Source: Coriobacteriia bacterium (GTDB lineage: Bacteria; Actinomycetota; Coriobacteriia; WRKU01; WQUG01). From it: a stretch of 53,441 nt of DNA. The translations under genes were made by a program, and so were the position numbers. The notes under the pieces are model-generated. The model was not told the DNA's origin. It saw nothing but the letters and a program-made list of their open reading frames with translations, and did no database searches. Where the stretch lies: the NCBI GenBank assembly GCA_009785795.1, contig WQVN01000004.1, positions 1 to 53,441 on the forward strand, in the 5' to 3' direction. Shown one piece after another: positions 37,921-48,221 of this stretch (positions are counted from its first letter, which is position 1; each line of letters starts with the position of its first letter).

Positions 37921-39183
37921 GTGGTACCGTACTTCATCAAGACTTTTGGCTGCAAGGTTAATCAAGTCGAATCGACAGATTTGTCGACAGAATTGAATGA
38001 TGCAAGATTGCAGCAGGTCTTTCGTGCAGCAAGCGCAGAGATTGTTATTGTTAACACCTGTACCGTTACTGGCGAGGCAGATAAAAAGGTGCGAAAAGAA
38101 CTACGTCGTGCCTGTCGCCAGGACAGTGTGCGTACCGTAATTGCAACAGGTTGTGGAGCAGTGTTGCTGCAGGCAGAATTGGAGTTGATTGATCCAAAAA
38201 TAACCGTAATAGCCGACAGGAATCAAATCGCAAGTCATGTTGAAGACTTGCTGAATGCAGGTACACTTGCTGTACCTGTCATTCCTGAGTGCAGTGAGGA
38301 ACGTCGAGAACAAGAATCTTTGCACAGTAACGAATCTAATGTCGCCACAAATCGGATTCGTGTGCCCGTAAAGGTGCAGGATGGCTGTGAGGATTACTGC
38401 AGTTACTGTATAGTGCCCTATGCACGCGGAAAATGTCGGTCAGTCAGCGCAAGCGAAATTACATCAAAGATTCAAATGCTTGCTCAAAATGGCACAAAGG
38501 AAGTAGTCTTGACAGGAATTAACCTGGGTAACTATTCAACCGCAGAGGCAGATTCCATACCTACTCTCTTAAATCGCATCAAAGCAGAAACCGATATTCA
38601 TCGTGTCAGACTTTCAAGTATAGAACCTCTGCACGTCACCGACGATCTGCTCGAAATACTTGCATCAGGAAAACTATTATGTGAGCATCTGCATATTCCG
38701 CTGCAGTCAGGATCAGACCATGTTCTGGGAGATATGAACAGGCGCTATACTGCCTGTGAGTACGTACAGACAGTTGAAAGTATTCGTGCAGCGATGCCGC
38801 ATACTGCCATTACAACTGATGTAATCGTAGGCTATCCTAGCGAAGATCAGGCAGATTATGAACAGACCTTAAATTTGGTCAAAGAAATTGGTTTTGCAAA
38901 GACACATGTATTTCGCTACAGTCCTCGCAATGGTGCGCCTGCGGCCTTGTTACGTCCTTTAAGTCCAGCAACAGTAACTCATCGCGCACGAACATTGCAA
39001 GAACGGGCAGACATGGATGCGCTCCGCTACCGAAACCTGCGAATTGGCACACAGATTGAGGCTATTATCGAAACAGTCAACAGTAAGACAAATACTGCAG
39101 TAGGCACTAGTAGGGAATACCTGCGCGTAGAGCTGCCTGCAGATAATCTGCGTCCTGGCGACCTAACGCAGCTACACTTATAG
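37921..39183 (+). CDS. mtaB: tRNA (N6-L-threonylcarbamoyladenosine37-C2)-methylthiotransferase MtaB
   Basis: FKTFGCKVNQVEST, VNTCTVTGEADKKVRKELRR, QDGCEDYCSYCIVPYARGKCRS, LTGINLGNY. Confidence 0.93.
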   Translation: MVPYFIKTFGCKVNQVESTDLSTELNDARLQQVFRAASAEIVIVNTCTVTGEADKKVRKELRRACRQDSVRTVIATGCGAVLLQAELELIDPKITVIADRNQIASHVEDLLNAGTLAVPVIPECSEERREQESLHSNESNVATNRIRVPVKVQDGCEDYCSYCIVPYARGKCRSVSASEITSKIQMLAQNGTKEVVLTGINLGNYSTAEADSIPTLLNRIKAETDIHRVRLSSIEPLHVTDDLLEILASGKLLCEHLHIPLQSGSDHVLGDMNRRYTACEYVQTVESIRAAMPHTAITTDVIVGYPSEDQADYEQTLNLVKEIGFAKTHVFRYSPRNGAPAALLRPLSPATVTHRARTLQERADMDALRYRNLRIGTQIEAIIETVNSKTNTAVGTSREYLRVELPADNLRPGDLTQLHL

Positions 39184-39310
39184 ATTTGCGGAAGAAATTT
39201 ACATATTGGCAGACGCTGGCATAGTTTTGGATGGCAAATAGCGCAATGCAACCTGCTATACTGGTGCTTTGACTGACAGTGCCAATGAATACTCTGACCC
39301 TAGGGAGACT

Positions 39311-40282
39311 ATGGCGATAATGAAGCCACGTGAGAGACGCGAATTACTTACCTTTCAAGATGCTATTCTTGCCCTGCAAAACTATTGGGCGAACTACGGC
39401 TGTGTGATTTTACAGCCCTACGATACCGAGGTTGGGGCGGGCACCTTTCATCCTGCGACCGTGCTGCGCAGCTTAGGACCAGACACATGGAATACTGCCT
39501 ATGTACAGCCATCGCGCAGACCAACTGACGGACGTTACGGGGAAAATCCAAATCGCTTACAACACTATTATCAATTTCAGGTAATCTTGAAGCCCAGTCC
39601 TGATGATGTAGTTGATTTGTATTTTGATTCATTGAAGGCTATTGGCATTGATCCGGCAAAGCACGATATGCGCCTGGTTGAAGATGACTGGGAGTCACCT
39701 ACCTTGGGTGCTTGGGGCTTGGGCTGGGAGGTCTGGCTGGACGGTATGGAAGTTACCCAGTTTACCTACTTTCAGCAGGTTGGCGGTTTTGAGTGTCGTC
39801 CTGTTCCTGCAGAACTGACCTACGGACTGGAACGCCTTATGATGGTCATCCAAGGTGTTGAAAATGTCTATGATTTGATTTGGACAGTTGCACCTGACGG
39901 CACGACGGTCAACTATGGTGACGTTTTCCAGTTGAACGAGCAGCAATATTCAGCCTATAACTACGAGGTTGCCAGTGTATCGATGCTGTTCGATATTTTT
40001 ACCCAATTTGAAGCAGAATGCGTGCGTGCCCTCGAGGCAGAACTGTCCATTCCCGCCTATGACTACGTACTGAAGTGCAGCCATGTATTCAACCTGCTTG
40101 ATGCGCGTGGTGCAATTAGCGCGACCGAGCGCCAAGCATACATTCTGCGCGTGCGCGAACTTGCGAAGCGATGCTGTGAAGGTTATTTGCAGAGCCTTGC
40201 CAGTGATGATGTCACTGGTGATCAGGGCGGTGATGCAGCTATCACAGATGGTGCGATTATTGCAGATAGGGGTGAGCAGTAA
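39311..40282 (+). CDS. glyQ: Glycine--tRNA ligase alpha subunit
   Basis: [79 protein letters not shown] before ATG 39311. Confidence 0.97.
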   Translation: MAIMKPRERRELLTFQDAILALQNYWANYGCVILQPYDTEVGAGTFHPATVLRSLGPDTWNTAYVQPSRRPTDGRYGENPNRLQHYYQFQVILKPSPDDVVDLYFDSLKAIGIDPAKHDMRLVEDDWESPTLGAWGLGWEVWLDGMEVTQFTYFQQVGGFECRPVPAELTYGLERLMMVIQGVENVYDLIWTVAPDGTTVNYGDVFQLNEQQYSAYNYEVASVSMLFDIFTQFEAECVRALEAELSIPAYDYVLKCSHVFNLLDARGAISATERQAYILRVRELAKRCCEGYLQSLASDDVTGDQGGDAAITDGAIIADRGEQ

Positions 40283-42372
40283 TGGACATAATCAAGCCTT
40301 ATGTTTCAGATCTACTGTTCGAGATTGGCGTTGAAGAGATGCCTTCGGCGCCACTCAATGCAGCGCATGCTCAGCTAGAAAAGCTTGCACAGGTGGCACT
40401 GGCAGACATACGTCTTGATTATAAAGAATTGCAAGTCTATTCAACTCCGCGCAGATTGTCATTGCTTGTTAAGGGGCTTGCAGATAGTCAGGAAGACATT
40501 CAGGTAGAATACAAAGGTCCGTCAAAGCAGATTGCTTATGATTCAGATGGCGAACCTACGCAGGCCTTGCAGGGATTTGCTCGTGGTAAAGGACTTGATT
40601 TAAGTGACATTGAGGTTCGCGAAACAGATGGTGGACAGTACGTCTATGCAGTCAAAAATGAAAAAGGGCAAGCTGCAAAAGACTTGCTGCCAGATCTGCT
40701 TGCAGGATTGATTGCGAAACTTGATTGGCCAAAAAAGCAAAGATGGGGCAGCAGCGATGTGCACTTTATTAGACCAGTACGTTGGATTTTGGCTATTTTG
40801 GGCTCACAAACCATCAATGTAAGCTTTGGTGATGTCCGCTCAAGCAATTGGACCTATGGACATCGTTTTTTGTCGACACAGCAGATTCCTATCCAAGCCA
40901 TGCGCGAATACAAGAATGTGTTGCGTGGCAACAAAGTCATTGTCGATCATGATAAACGTCGTGAAATGATTTTAAGCAGTATTGATGAACTTGCAGCGCC
41001 ACATGGTAAGGCTCTTGTGCCTGACAAGGTGCTTGATGAAGTAGTGAATCTCGTTGAATTCCCCAGCGCCTTACTATGTTCATTTGATCGCGAATTTTTG
41101 CGTGTTCCACGAGAAATTCTTGAGTATGCTATGAATTCGCATCAGCGCTATTTTGCGATTCAGACCCACGATGGCAGTCTTGATAACCACTTTGTGGTCA
41201 TTTCGAACGGAGATCCTGCCTGTGCGCAGAAAATCGCTTACGGACATGAAAGCGTCATCCGTGCACGTCTTGCTGATGCCGCATTTTTCTACGACGAGGA
41301 CTTAAAGATTGGGCTTGATGGCTGGTGCGACAGGTTGGACAGCTTATTATTTCAACAAAAGCTAGGTAGTCTTGCTGACAAGACAGCACGCATTGTCCAG
41401 ATTGTTGAATATCTGAATGAGGTACTTGATGTGCCAGACGATGTGGCGCATACTGCTCTACGCGCAGCGGAATTGGCAAAGGCTGACCTTGCAAGCAGTA
41501 CGGTTGTGGAGTTTACCGAATTGCAGGGAACAGTGGGTGCTCACTACGCAAGTTGCCAGGGTGAAAGTACTGAAATTGCGCGAGCAATTGAAGAGCATTA
41601 CAGGCCACGCTATTCAGGCGACAGTCTGCCAGCGACGCTTCCTGCACAGCTTGTGTCACTTGCTGATAAAGTTGACACGATTACAGGCATTATTGCTGCT
41701 GGAAAAAGACCAAAAGGAAGCAGCGATCCCTTTGCGCTACGCAGAAATGTCATTGGAGTCTTGCGTATTGTCATGGATGCCCTTCCTGCAGATGCAGACC
41801 TAGACATTGCTGGACTAATTGCACGGTCAATCAGTGTGCTTCCAGAAGATTTGCAGACAGATGATGCCGCTCAAAGTGTGCTGGACTTTTTTACTCCTCG
41901 CATTGACACGATTTTGCGTGATGCGGGCTATAGTACAGAAGTAGTGTCTGCGGTGCTTGCCAATTCGGCGACACGTCCCGCAGACGCATGTAAGCGCTGC
42001 ATTGCGCTACAAGACTTTCTAGAACAGGGTGATGTTTGGGAGAATCTGTCAACAGCTTACACGCGCGCAAAGAATCTGAGCGATTCAGAAGCTGGCATAA
42101 GTGTTAATGTGACACTCTTTGAGCAGCATGAGCAGGCATTTTATGATGTATTGGCAGTAATAGAGCCGCGTGTGCAAGATTATTTAACGCAGCAGGCTTA
42201 CCGTGAGTATCTTGATGAACTTGCAAGTATGCGCGAGCCTCTTGACGACTTTTTCGACAAGGTAATGATTATGGTTGATGATCCAGATTTGCGTCGCAAC
42301 AGGCTTGCACTGCTCAATATGTTTATTGCACTGGTCGAGCCATTTGCCGATTTTCGCAGATTGTCAAAGTAG
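40282..42372 (+). CDS. glyS: Glycine--tRNA ligase beta subunit
   Basis: LLFEIGVEEMPSAPLNAA, STPRRLSLLVKGLA, VEFPSALLCSFDREFLRVPREIL, MNSHQRYFAI. Confidence 0.97.
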   Translation: MDIIKPYVSDLLFEIGVEEMPSAPLNAAHAQLEKLAQVALADIRLDYKELQVYSTPRRLSLLVKGLADSQEDIQVEYKGPSKQIAYDSDGEPTQALQGFARGKGLDLSDIEVRETDGGQYVYAVKNEKGQAAKDLLPDLLAGLIAKLDWPKKQRWGSSDVHFIRPVRWILAILGSQTINVSFGDVRSSNWTYGHRFLSTQQIPIQAMREYKNVLRGNKVIVDHDKRREMILSSIDELAAPHGKALVPDKVLDEVVNLVEFPSALLCSFDREFLRVPREILEYAMNSHQRYFAIQTHDGSLDNHFVVISNGDPACAQKIAYGHESVIRARLADAAFFYDEDLKIGLDGWCDRLDSLLFQQKLGSLADKTARIVQIVEYLNEVLDVPDDVAHTALRAAELAKADLASSTVVEFTELQGTVGAHYASCQGESTEIARAIEEHYRPRYSGDSLPATLPAQLVSLADKVDTITGIIAAGKRPKGSSDPFALRRNVIGVLRIVMDALPADADLDIAGLIARSISVLPEDLQTDDAAQSVLDFFTPRIDTILRDAGYSTEVVSAVLANSATRPADACKRCIALQDFLEQGDVWENLSTAYTRAKNLSDSEAGISVNVTLFEQHEQAFYDVLAVIEPRVQDYLTQQAYREYLDELASMREPLDDFFDKVMIMVDDPDLRRNRLALLNMFIALVEPFADFRRLSK

Positions 42373-42383
42373 AATAACGGGAA

Positions 42384-43232
42384 ATGACTGACAATCGTCG
42401 TCAAATGACACTGCACATCTTAAGTGATTCTGTTGGTGAAACTGCCGACACGGTTGCTCACATTGTCGCAATTCAATTTCCGCAAATACAGTGGAAATTT
42501 GCTTTTACCACCATGATCGATAACGTACACATGTTGCGCGAAGCAATTCTTCCCCATGCAGGTGATGATAGCTATGTTTTTATCTACACCTTTACCAATC
42601 CTGATTTACGCGAAGAAATGTGTGTCTTGCGCGCTCCTGAAGAGAATCGCGACACAGTGCATTCAATTGACATACTTGCGAGCGGCCTTGATGCAATCAC
42701 GACACTTACTCGCGAGCTGCCTTCTGGCAAAGTTGGTATGTTGCATCAGGTTGACAATGCCTATTATCGACGTATTTCTGCAATGGAATTTGCAGTACGC
42801 CATGATGATGGTCAGCACCCTGAGGGATTAATTGATGCAGATATCGTCTTGATAGGAGTGTCACGCACCTCAAAGACACCGCTGTCGATGTATCTGGCTC
42901 ACAGAGGATTCAAAACAGCAAATATACCGCTGACCTTAGAGGCGACACCACCAAGGCAGCTTTTTGAAATTGAAGCAGACAAAATATTTGGCTTGATGAC
43001 AGGCATGGATACTCTGACAAAGGTGAGACAAGAACGCATGAATGAATTCGGTGCGTATGTGCCCAATTACACCGACCCAAATTATGTTGAGAAAGAATTT
43101 GAATCTGCGCGTACGTTAATGCGTCAATTAGGTTGCTTGATCATTAACACAGAGAAGCGTGCTATCGAGAGTGTTGCTCAAGAAATCATGACGTATCTGC
43201 GCATGAATTTTAAAGGTCGCTTTGATAATTAA
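42384..43232 (+). CDS. Pyruvate, phosphate dikinase regulatory protein (DUF299 kinase/phosphatase)
   Basis: LHILSDSVGETADTVAHIVAIQF, VLIGVSRTSKTPLSMYLAHRGFKTANIPL. Confidence 0.92.
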   Translation: MTDNRRQMTLHILSDSVGETADTVAHIVAIQFPQIQWKFAFTTMIDNVHMLREAILPHAGDDSYVFIYTFTNPDLREEMCVLRAPEENRDTVHSIDILASGLDAITTLTRELPSGKVGMLHQVDNAYYRRISAMEFAVRHDDGQHPEGLIDADIVLIGVSRTSKTPLSMYLAHRGFKTANIPLTLEATPPRQLFEIEADKIFGLMTGMDTLTKVRQERMNEFGAYVPNYTDPNYVEKEFESARTLMRQLGCLIINTEKRAIESVAQEIMTYLRMNFKGRFDN

Positions 43233-43260
43233 TTCTTTTTAAAACAAGTTTCAAAAAGGG

Positions 43261-43290
43261 TTGACACAAAAACGAATGTTCGGATAGTAT
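43261..43290 (+). promoter_or_regulatory. recA promoter with LexA-box-like palindrome between -35 and -10
   Basis: TTGACA (43261-43266), CGAATGTTCG (43273-43282), TAGTAT (43285-43290), 18 bp spacing. Confidence 0.6.
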
Positions 43291-43372
43291 CTATTACTAT
43301 GTACATGTGAGCTCTCACCTAATCCGTAGTCATACAGAGCAAAGAGACCCCGTGGGTCAGAAACGAGGAATA

Positions 43373-44398
43373 ATGGACACCAGTAAAGAACAAATGCTTG
43401 ATTTGACGCGTGAGCAAATCGAAAAAAAGTATGGCAAGGGTTCAATAATGAAGTATGGCGATGATGTTGCAAATCTTGCGATTGGCGTTATTCCTACAGG
43501 ATCGTTAGCCATTGATGCGGCTTTGGGTGTTGGGGGAGTACCACGTGGTCGTGTAGTAGAGATATTTGGACCAGAATCAAGCGGTAAAACTACGTTAGCA
43601 CTGTCGATTTTAGCAGAAGCGCAAGCAGCAGGCGGCGTTGCAGCCTTTATTGATGCCGAACATGCACTAGATCCTACCTATGCTGCGCGATTAGGCGTTG
43701 ACCTTGATGAGATATTAGTGTCACAGCCAGATACGGGTGAGCAGGCTTTAGAGATATGTGACATGTTGGTGCGCAGTGGAGCCATTGATGTCGTTGTTGT
43801 TGACTCAGTTGCAGCATTGGTGCCTCGTGCAGAAATTGAGGGGGAAATGGGCGATGCTACCGTAGGCGCACAGGCACGTTTGATGAGCCAAGCTTTGCGC
43901 AAATTGACTGGATCACTGTCGAAGTCAAACACGACGTGCATCTTCATCAATCAAATTCGTGAAAAAATTGGTGTTATATATGGTAGTCCAGAAACAACTA
44001 CAGGTGGTCGCGCTTTAAAGTTTTTCTCAACGGTACGCATTGACATCCGCCGTGGCGAGGCAATTAAACAAGGTACAGAGGTACTGGGTAATAGGACAAA
44101 GGCAAAAATTGTCAAAAATAAGGTTGCACCACCTTTCAGAATCGCCGAATTTGACATTATGTACGGTGAGGGCATCAGCAAGGAATCGTCAATATTGGAT
44201 CTGGGTGTTGCACAGGGAGTCTTAAAACGTTCTGGAGCCTGGTATACCTATGGAGATGTGCGTTTGGGACAGGGCAGGGAAGCAGCGAAAGAAACCCTGC
44301 GAAGCAATCCCGACATGAGCCTAGAAATTGAGACTGCAGTGCGCGAAAAGTTGGGTATGGCGAAAAGTGCCAACACTGCAGAAGCAGACGAGAACTAA
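43373..44398 (+). CDS. recA: Recombinase A
   Basis: [66 protein letters not shown]. Confidence 0.98.
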   Translation: MDTSKEQMLDLTREQIEKKYGKGSIMKYGDDVANLAIGVIPTGSLAIDAALGVGGVPRGRVVEIFGPESSGKTTLALSILAEAQAAGGVAAFIDAEHALDPTYAARLGVDLDEILVSQPDTGEQALEICDMLVRSGAIDVVVVDSVAALVPRAEIEGEMGDATVGAQARLMSQALRKLTGSLSKSNTTCIFINQIREKIGVIYGSPETTTGGRALKFFSTVRIDIRRGEAIKQGTEVLGNRTKAKIVKNKVAPPFRIAEFDIMYGEGISKESSILDLGVAQGVLKRSGAWYTYGDVRLGQGREAAKETLRSNPDMSLEIETAVREKLGMAKSANTAEADEN

Positions 44399-44404
44399 TG
44401 AGCG

Positions 44405-44433
44405 ATAGAAGTGGGCAGACTGCCCACTTCTAT
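44405..44433 (+). terminator. Strong hairpin between recA and recX
   Basis: Perfect 13 bp stem ATAGAAGTGGGCA-gac-TGCCCACTTCTAT; no long T tract. Confidence 0.6.
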
Positions 44434-44440
44434 TAATGAC

Positions 44441-44902
44441 ATGACTGCCGACAAGCAAATGACTGATGAAACTGCTTATGAAGAGGCAAGACTGTGCGCA
44501 CATCGCATTGTGCGCAAGCGCGAGAAAACGACACACGAATTACGCACACGTCTTATAGAGAAGGGCCATGACTCTGATGTTTCACAGCAGGTAGTTGATC
44601 GCTTCATTGATGTCGGCTTAGTGGACGATCAGCGCTATATTGAGCTCTACATCAGAGAAGCTCAGCACAATTGTAAGGGATGGCGCAGGATTAAACACGA
44701 ATTGCGTCAGCGAGGGATCGCTGATGCAGACATAGAATTGTTAGAATCACCGTCAGATGAAGAAGAGCTTGAGCGAGCCTTGACTGTCATAGAGCGTCAG
44801 ACAATCACAGATCAGAAGGATCGCGAACGGGCTTTGAGAAAGTTGCAAAATAAAGGCTACAGTTTCGACATTGCCAAACAAGCATTAGCGAAAATTTCCT
44901 GA
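44441..44902 (+). CDS. recX: Regulatory protein RecX
   Basis: LCAHRIVRKREKTTHELRTRLIEKGHD...VDDQRYIELYIREAQHNCKGWRRIKHELRQRGI; exact start uncertain. Confidence 0.88.
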   Translation: MTADKQMTDETAYEEARLCAHRIVRKREKTTHELRTRLIEKGHDSDVSQQVVDRFIDVGLVDDQRYIELYIREAQHNCKGWRRIKHELRQRGIADADIELLESPSDEEELERALTVIERQTITDQKDRERALRKLQNKGYSFDIAKQALAKIS

Positions 44903-44926
44903 AAAGAAATTGCATACTGAGACATC

Positions 44927-44974
44927 TGGTGGAGCCTACCGGGATCGAACCGGTGACCTCATGGCTGCCAGTGT
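44927..44974 (-). pseudogene. Partial tRNA-Ala(GGC): anticodon loop to CCA only (att-site remnant)
   Basis: Minus strand CTGGCAGCCATGAGGTCACCGGTTCGATCCCGGTAGGCTCCACCA; 5' half absent; T-stem differs from the intact tRNA. Confidence 0.8.
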
Positions 44975-45032
44975 TTTCAGATAGGTAATAGCAGGTAATG
45001 TTTAGCACTATCTGCGCAGGTAGATGGGTTAT

Positions 45033-45149
45033 CTAGCAACATCTAATACCATCTGAAGTGATGCACATTTGCGGCACATTTGCGGCAAACTTTACTGGCA
45101 ACAATTCCGTCTTGCATTCGACACCTTCTTGCTCCACTAGATTGCTCAT
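45033..45149 (-). pseudogene. Possible residual C-terminal tail of an integrase next to the att remnant
   Basis: Short ORF MSNLVEQEGVECKTELLPVKFAANVPQMCITSDGIRCC containing the direct repeat CCGCAAATGTG; weak. Confidence 0.25.
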
Positions 45150-45185
45150 AAAGCTGCTATGAACAATCAACGACAATCAATCCTA

Positions 45186-45392
45186 TCACATGTTCCTCTT
45201 TGCACTGACATGCTTCATGGCAGCAGCACTTAGCTCTTCAAGGGAAACATCATCAAACTTATCTCTGCGCCACTCCGTGTAGTCAAATGGCTCACGAGCC
45301 ATCAGTGCAATAAAGCGCTCAGCTTCTACCATGCCCAGATGTTTAGTGAGCAATTGCAAGCCTTCATTTTTTAGTACGGTTTCACTGGTTAT
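45186..45392 (-). CDS. Putative PIN-partner (antitoxin-like) small protein; start codon non-canonical or lost
   Basis: Frame reads ITSETVLKNEGLQLLTKHLGMVEAERFIALMAREPFDYTEWRRDKFDDVSLEELSAAAMKHVSAKRNM; only an ATA at the ATAA overlap with the PIN gene. Confidence 0.5.
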   Translation of the reverse strand: MTSETVLKNEGLQLLTKHLGMVEAERFIALMAREPFDYTEWRRDKFDDVSLEELSAAAMKHVSAKRNM

Positions 45393-45841
45393 GTTATCAC
45401 CTCAATCTCTTGAATGAATTGTACAGGGTTTACAATCTTAACGTCTGGCTCTACCGCTGAAAGTAGGCGGCGGTCAGTTGTAATAAAGTAATCACAGCCA
45501 CTCTCTGCTGCACAGGCAATGTGTAAGGCATCCATTGTCTTTATGCCAGAGCCTATTAACTTCTTAGCACGAGCAAGCACAGCAGGTGTTTCATCAACGG
45601 TTTCGCAAGAGAGCTTCTCCCACGCAGCTATTGCTCGGCTCTGCTCTTTGAAAGGGCTTTTACTGTTTTCATAGTCAAGAATATATGACCACACTAGCTG
45701 ATATTTTCCTAGCAGAATCTGCTGTTGCACAAACAACTTGACATCAGTCTCTAGTTTAATCTTGAGTTGTACCTGGTCGTAAAAAGGACGATTAGAGCAG
45801 CAGATGTCGAGATATACCTTTAAGTGCTTTCTCTTTACCAT
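45389..45841 (-). CDS. PIN-domain protein (VapC-like putative RNase toxin)
   Basis: KVYLDICCSNRPF, KTMDALHIACAAESGCDYFITTDRRLL. Confidence 0.8.
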   Translation of the reverse strand: MVKRKHLKVYLDICCSNRPFYDQVQLKIKLETDVKLFVQQQILLGKYQLVWSYILDYENSKSPFKEQSRAIAAWEKLSCETVDETPAVLARAKKLIGSGIKTMDALHIACAAESGCDYFITTDRRLLSAVEPDVKIVNPVQFIQEIEVIT

Positions 45842-45894
45842 ACCTTCAGTTGAGCAACTTCATTATAGTGTAGGCGACCTTCAAAGTGCTGCCA

Positions 45895-46881
45895 TCAGGG
45901 CAAAGGCTTATGACGTTCACGAAGTTCAGAGATCAAGTCGACAAAGAAGGCATATTGATGAAGTATATCTCGTTCAAATTCCACATTGTCGAAATCATCT
46001 GGCCAGTCAGAAGTGTGTCCTGCATAACTATCGAGGTAACTTCGCCAAGTAGGTGTAAATGCCCAGTTGAAGCTGCTTGCTGAATGCGCTTCGTAAGTCC
46101 AAATATGTGCGTAGACATCTCGCCTTATTCCCGCTAAATCGCTATCTCGCATTATGGAGTCACTTGGACAATTCTCAAAAGCCAAAAGACGAGGCACATA
46201 CCAAATAGATTCAACTCTTTCTTCTCGAGCAAGATCCCAATAAGTGATGTCTATAGCATGACCAATATGAAAATCAATTCTGACACTTTGATCTTTCACC
46301 GAGCTATGGTATCCATACCGTGGATACATTAATCGCTCAATGAGACTTTCTATCTGACTAGGTATGTTGTTGCGAAGCGGATGTTCCCCATGAGACCAAG
46401 AGTTGACGTGAAAAAACGCATATACTTCGCCATCTTCTTCCGCGGGGAGACGTCTAGTCATGTCTTCCACTCGAATAAATACTCGCTCTAGAAGTTCATC
46501 ATCCTTAAGAGCATCGAAAATAAAATATGATGTAAGATCTATTTCATATTGAAGCATCTCACTTCCCACATTCACTACACAAATGGTAGGAGAACCACTC
46601 CAGTTCGAAACAATCACAAAATAAGGCTGCCGCATACTTTCCTCAGCAGCCTGTAAGGATCTGCTAATGTTAACCGAAGCAATGGCCAACAAGATGGAAG
46701 CAAGCATTAAAAGCAGCATTAAAATTGAATTTAAAATCGTAGCAATTGGAGTCACAATCTCTAGAATGTTCTTAAAATAATCTCTTTTTGTTATCGGTTT
46801 TTGAAAAGTGTTGCTGCGATATCGCGCTATAGGTGTGCGGTACTTCTGTTGTCGCTTACGACGCTTTGGTGAAATCTCCAT
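45895..46881 (-). CDS. Membrane protein of unknown function inside the tRNA-Ala-associated island
   Basis: 328 aa; hydrophobic segments near residues 35-75; intact frame. Confidence 0.6.
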   Translation of the reverse strand: MEISPKRRKRQQKYRTPIARYRSNTFQKPITKRDYFKNILEIVTPIATILNSILMLLLMLASILLAIASVNISRSLQAAEESMRQPYFVIVSNWSGSPTICVVNVGSEMLQYEIDLTSYFIFDALKDDELLERVFIRVEDMTRRLPAEEDGEVYAFFHVNSWSHGEHPLRNNIPSQIESLIERLMYPRYGYHSSVKDQSVRIDFHIGHAIDITYWDLAREERVESIWYVPRLLAFENCPSDSIMRDSDLAGIRRDVYAHIWTYEAHSASSFNWAFTPTWRSYLDSYAGHTSDWPDDFDNVEFERDILHQYAFFVDLISELRERHKPLP

Positions 46882-46923
46882 AAGTTTAGCTCCACTACTG
46901 CGAAAAAGGCTTGAAAAGAAGAG

Positions 46924-46999
46924 TGGTGGAGCCTAGGGGGGTCGAACCCCTGACCTCATGGCTGCCAGCCATGCGCTCTCCCAGCTGAGCTAAGGCCCC
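46924..46999 (-). tRNA. tRNA-Ala (anticodon GGC), CCA encoded
   Basis: Minus strand GGGGCCTTAGCTCAGCTGGGAGAGCGCATGGCTGGCAGCCATGAGGTCAGGGGTTCGACCCCCCTAGGCTCCACCA; cloverleaf with G3:U70. Confidence 0.97.
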
Positions 47000-47079
47000 A
47001 CGCGTAAACCACTGAAAAAGTATAGCAGCTTTATTACGCCTTTGACCAGAGGGTCTATGGTCATATTAGAATGTCATCC

Positions 47080-48108
47080 ATGCTTTTCTCAGCGACAACA
47101 AAAATACTTACCAGATTACTGCGAGGTTCCGTTCGTGGCTTTGCCCTGTTCTTTGGCGTGTTTTCGGCACTCAATATTATCGTGTCTCGATTTGGCACTG
47201 CTCGCGCAGAAGACATCTGGTGGATTCAGTTCGACTATCTGCCATCACCGATAGTTGCAATGCTATCTGCACTGCTTGCAGTAACCTTGATTTGTTATGC
47301 ACTCAAGCCAGGAATGAGTCTTGTCAGAAAGATCGTAACGACTTCTGTGTGTATGGTGTATGCAGTATTCGCATTGGTCAATGTGCTTGAATACTATAGT
47401 CTGCTAAGCTCGGGTGCATTCACAACGCGGTTTCCTGTACCCTTTTCACTATTTATCGTCATAGGCTTTATTTTTATGGGCATAGTAGCATGGACTTTAA
47501 ATGAGCGTCGTTCGTCATTATTGGAATTTTCACTCATGATGATGTTTGCCGCTTTAGGGGTGCTACTTTTCCCCCTTGTGCAAATCTATACTTTTGGCTC
47601 TACTGATTATTCCAGGCCTGCTGACGTAGCTATAGTTTTTGGCGCGCGTGCATTTCCTGATGGGCGACTTTCCACGTCGCTGCGCGCACGGGTAGATCGC
47701 TCTATCGAGTTATACCACGATGGACTCGTGCCAAAACTTCTTTTTACGGGAGGCATTGATGCTGACGGAGTAAATGAGCCAGAAATGATGCGAGCTTATG
47801 CCATTGCGCACGGTGTTAATCCAGATAACATCATTATTGATCAATACGGCAATGACACTGATCTGTCAGCGCGAAATACGGTACCCATGTTGCACGAGAT
47901 GCAGGCAACACGTGTTCTTGCTGTTAGTCAAAACTATCATTTGCCACGAATCAAAATGGCATATCGGGCAGAAGGGGCTAATGTGCTGACGGTGCCTGCG
48001 TATAGTGATTATTTCATTCCAGGAACACATAGGAACCTAACAAGGGAAACATTTGCCTTCTGGGGCTATTGGTTGCGTTCAGGTGTCCGCGATTTAAGGG
48101 CGCCATAA
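47080..48108 (+). CDS. YdcF/SanA-like (DUF218) membrane protein
   Basis: DVAIVFGARAFPDGRLSTSLRARVDRSIELY, LLFTGGID, NTVPMLHEMQATRVLAVSQNYHLPRIKMAYR; start 47071 or 47080. Confidence 0.85.
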   Translation: MLFSATTKILTRLLRGSVRGFALFFGVFSALNIIVSRFGTARAEDIWWIQFDYLPSPIVAMLSALLAVTLICYALKPGMSLVRKIVTTSVCMVYAVFALVNVLEYYSLLSSGAFTTRFPVPFSLFIVIGFIFMGIVAWTLNERRSSLLEFSLMMMFAALGVLLFPLVQIYTFGSTDYSRPADVAIVFGARAFPDGRLSTSLRARVDRSIELYHDGLVPKLLFTGGIDADGVNEPEMMRAYAIAHGVNPDNIIIDQYGNDTDLSARNTVPMLHEMQATRVLAVSQNYHLPRIKMAYRAEGANVLTVPAYSDYFIPGTHRNLTRETFAFWGYWLRSGVRDLRAP

Positions 48109-48221
48109 AGTATCTTTTCTGTTGAAAATACTGTACGATGATTGCAGATTGAATGGTAGAATACATATATTGTTGAAGGATTTCATGCAGATGGAACTTT
48201 GCAGTTAGTAGAGAAGGAATT

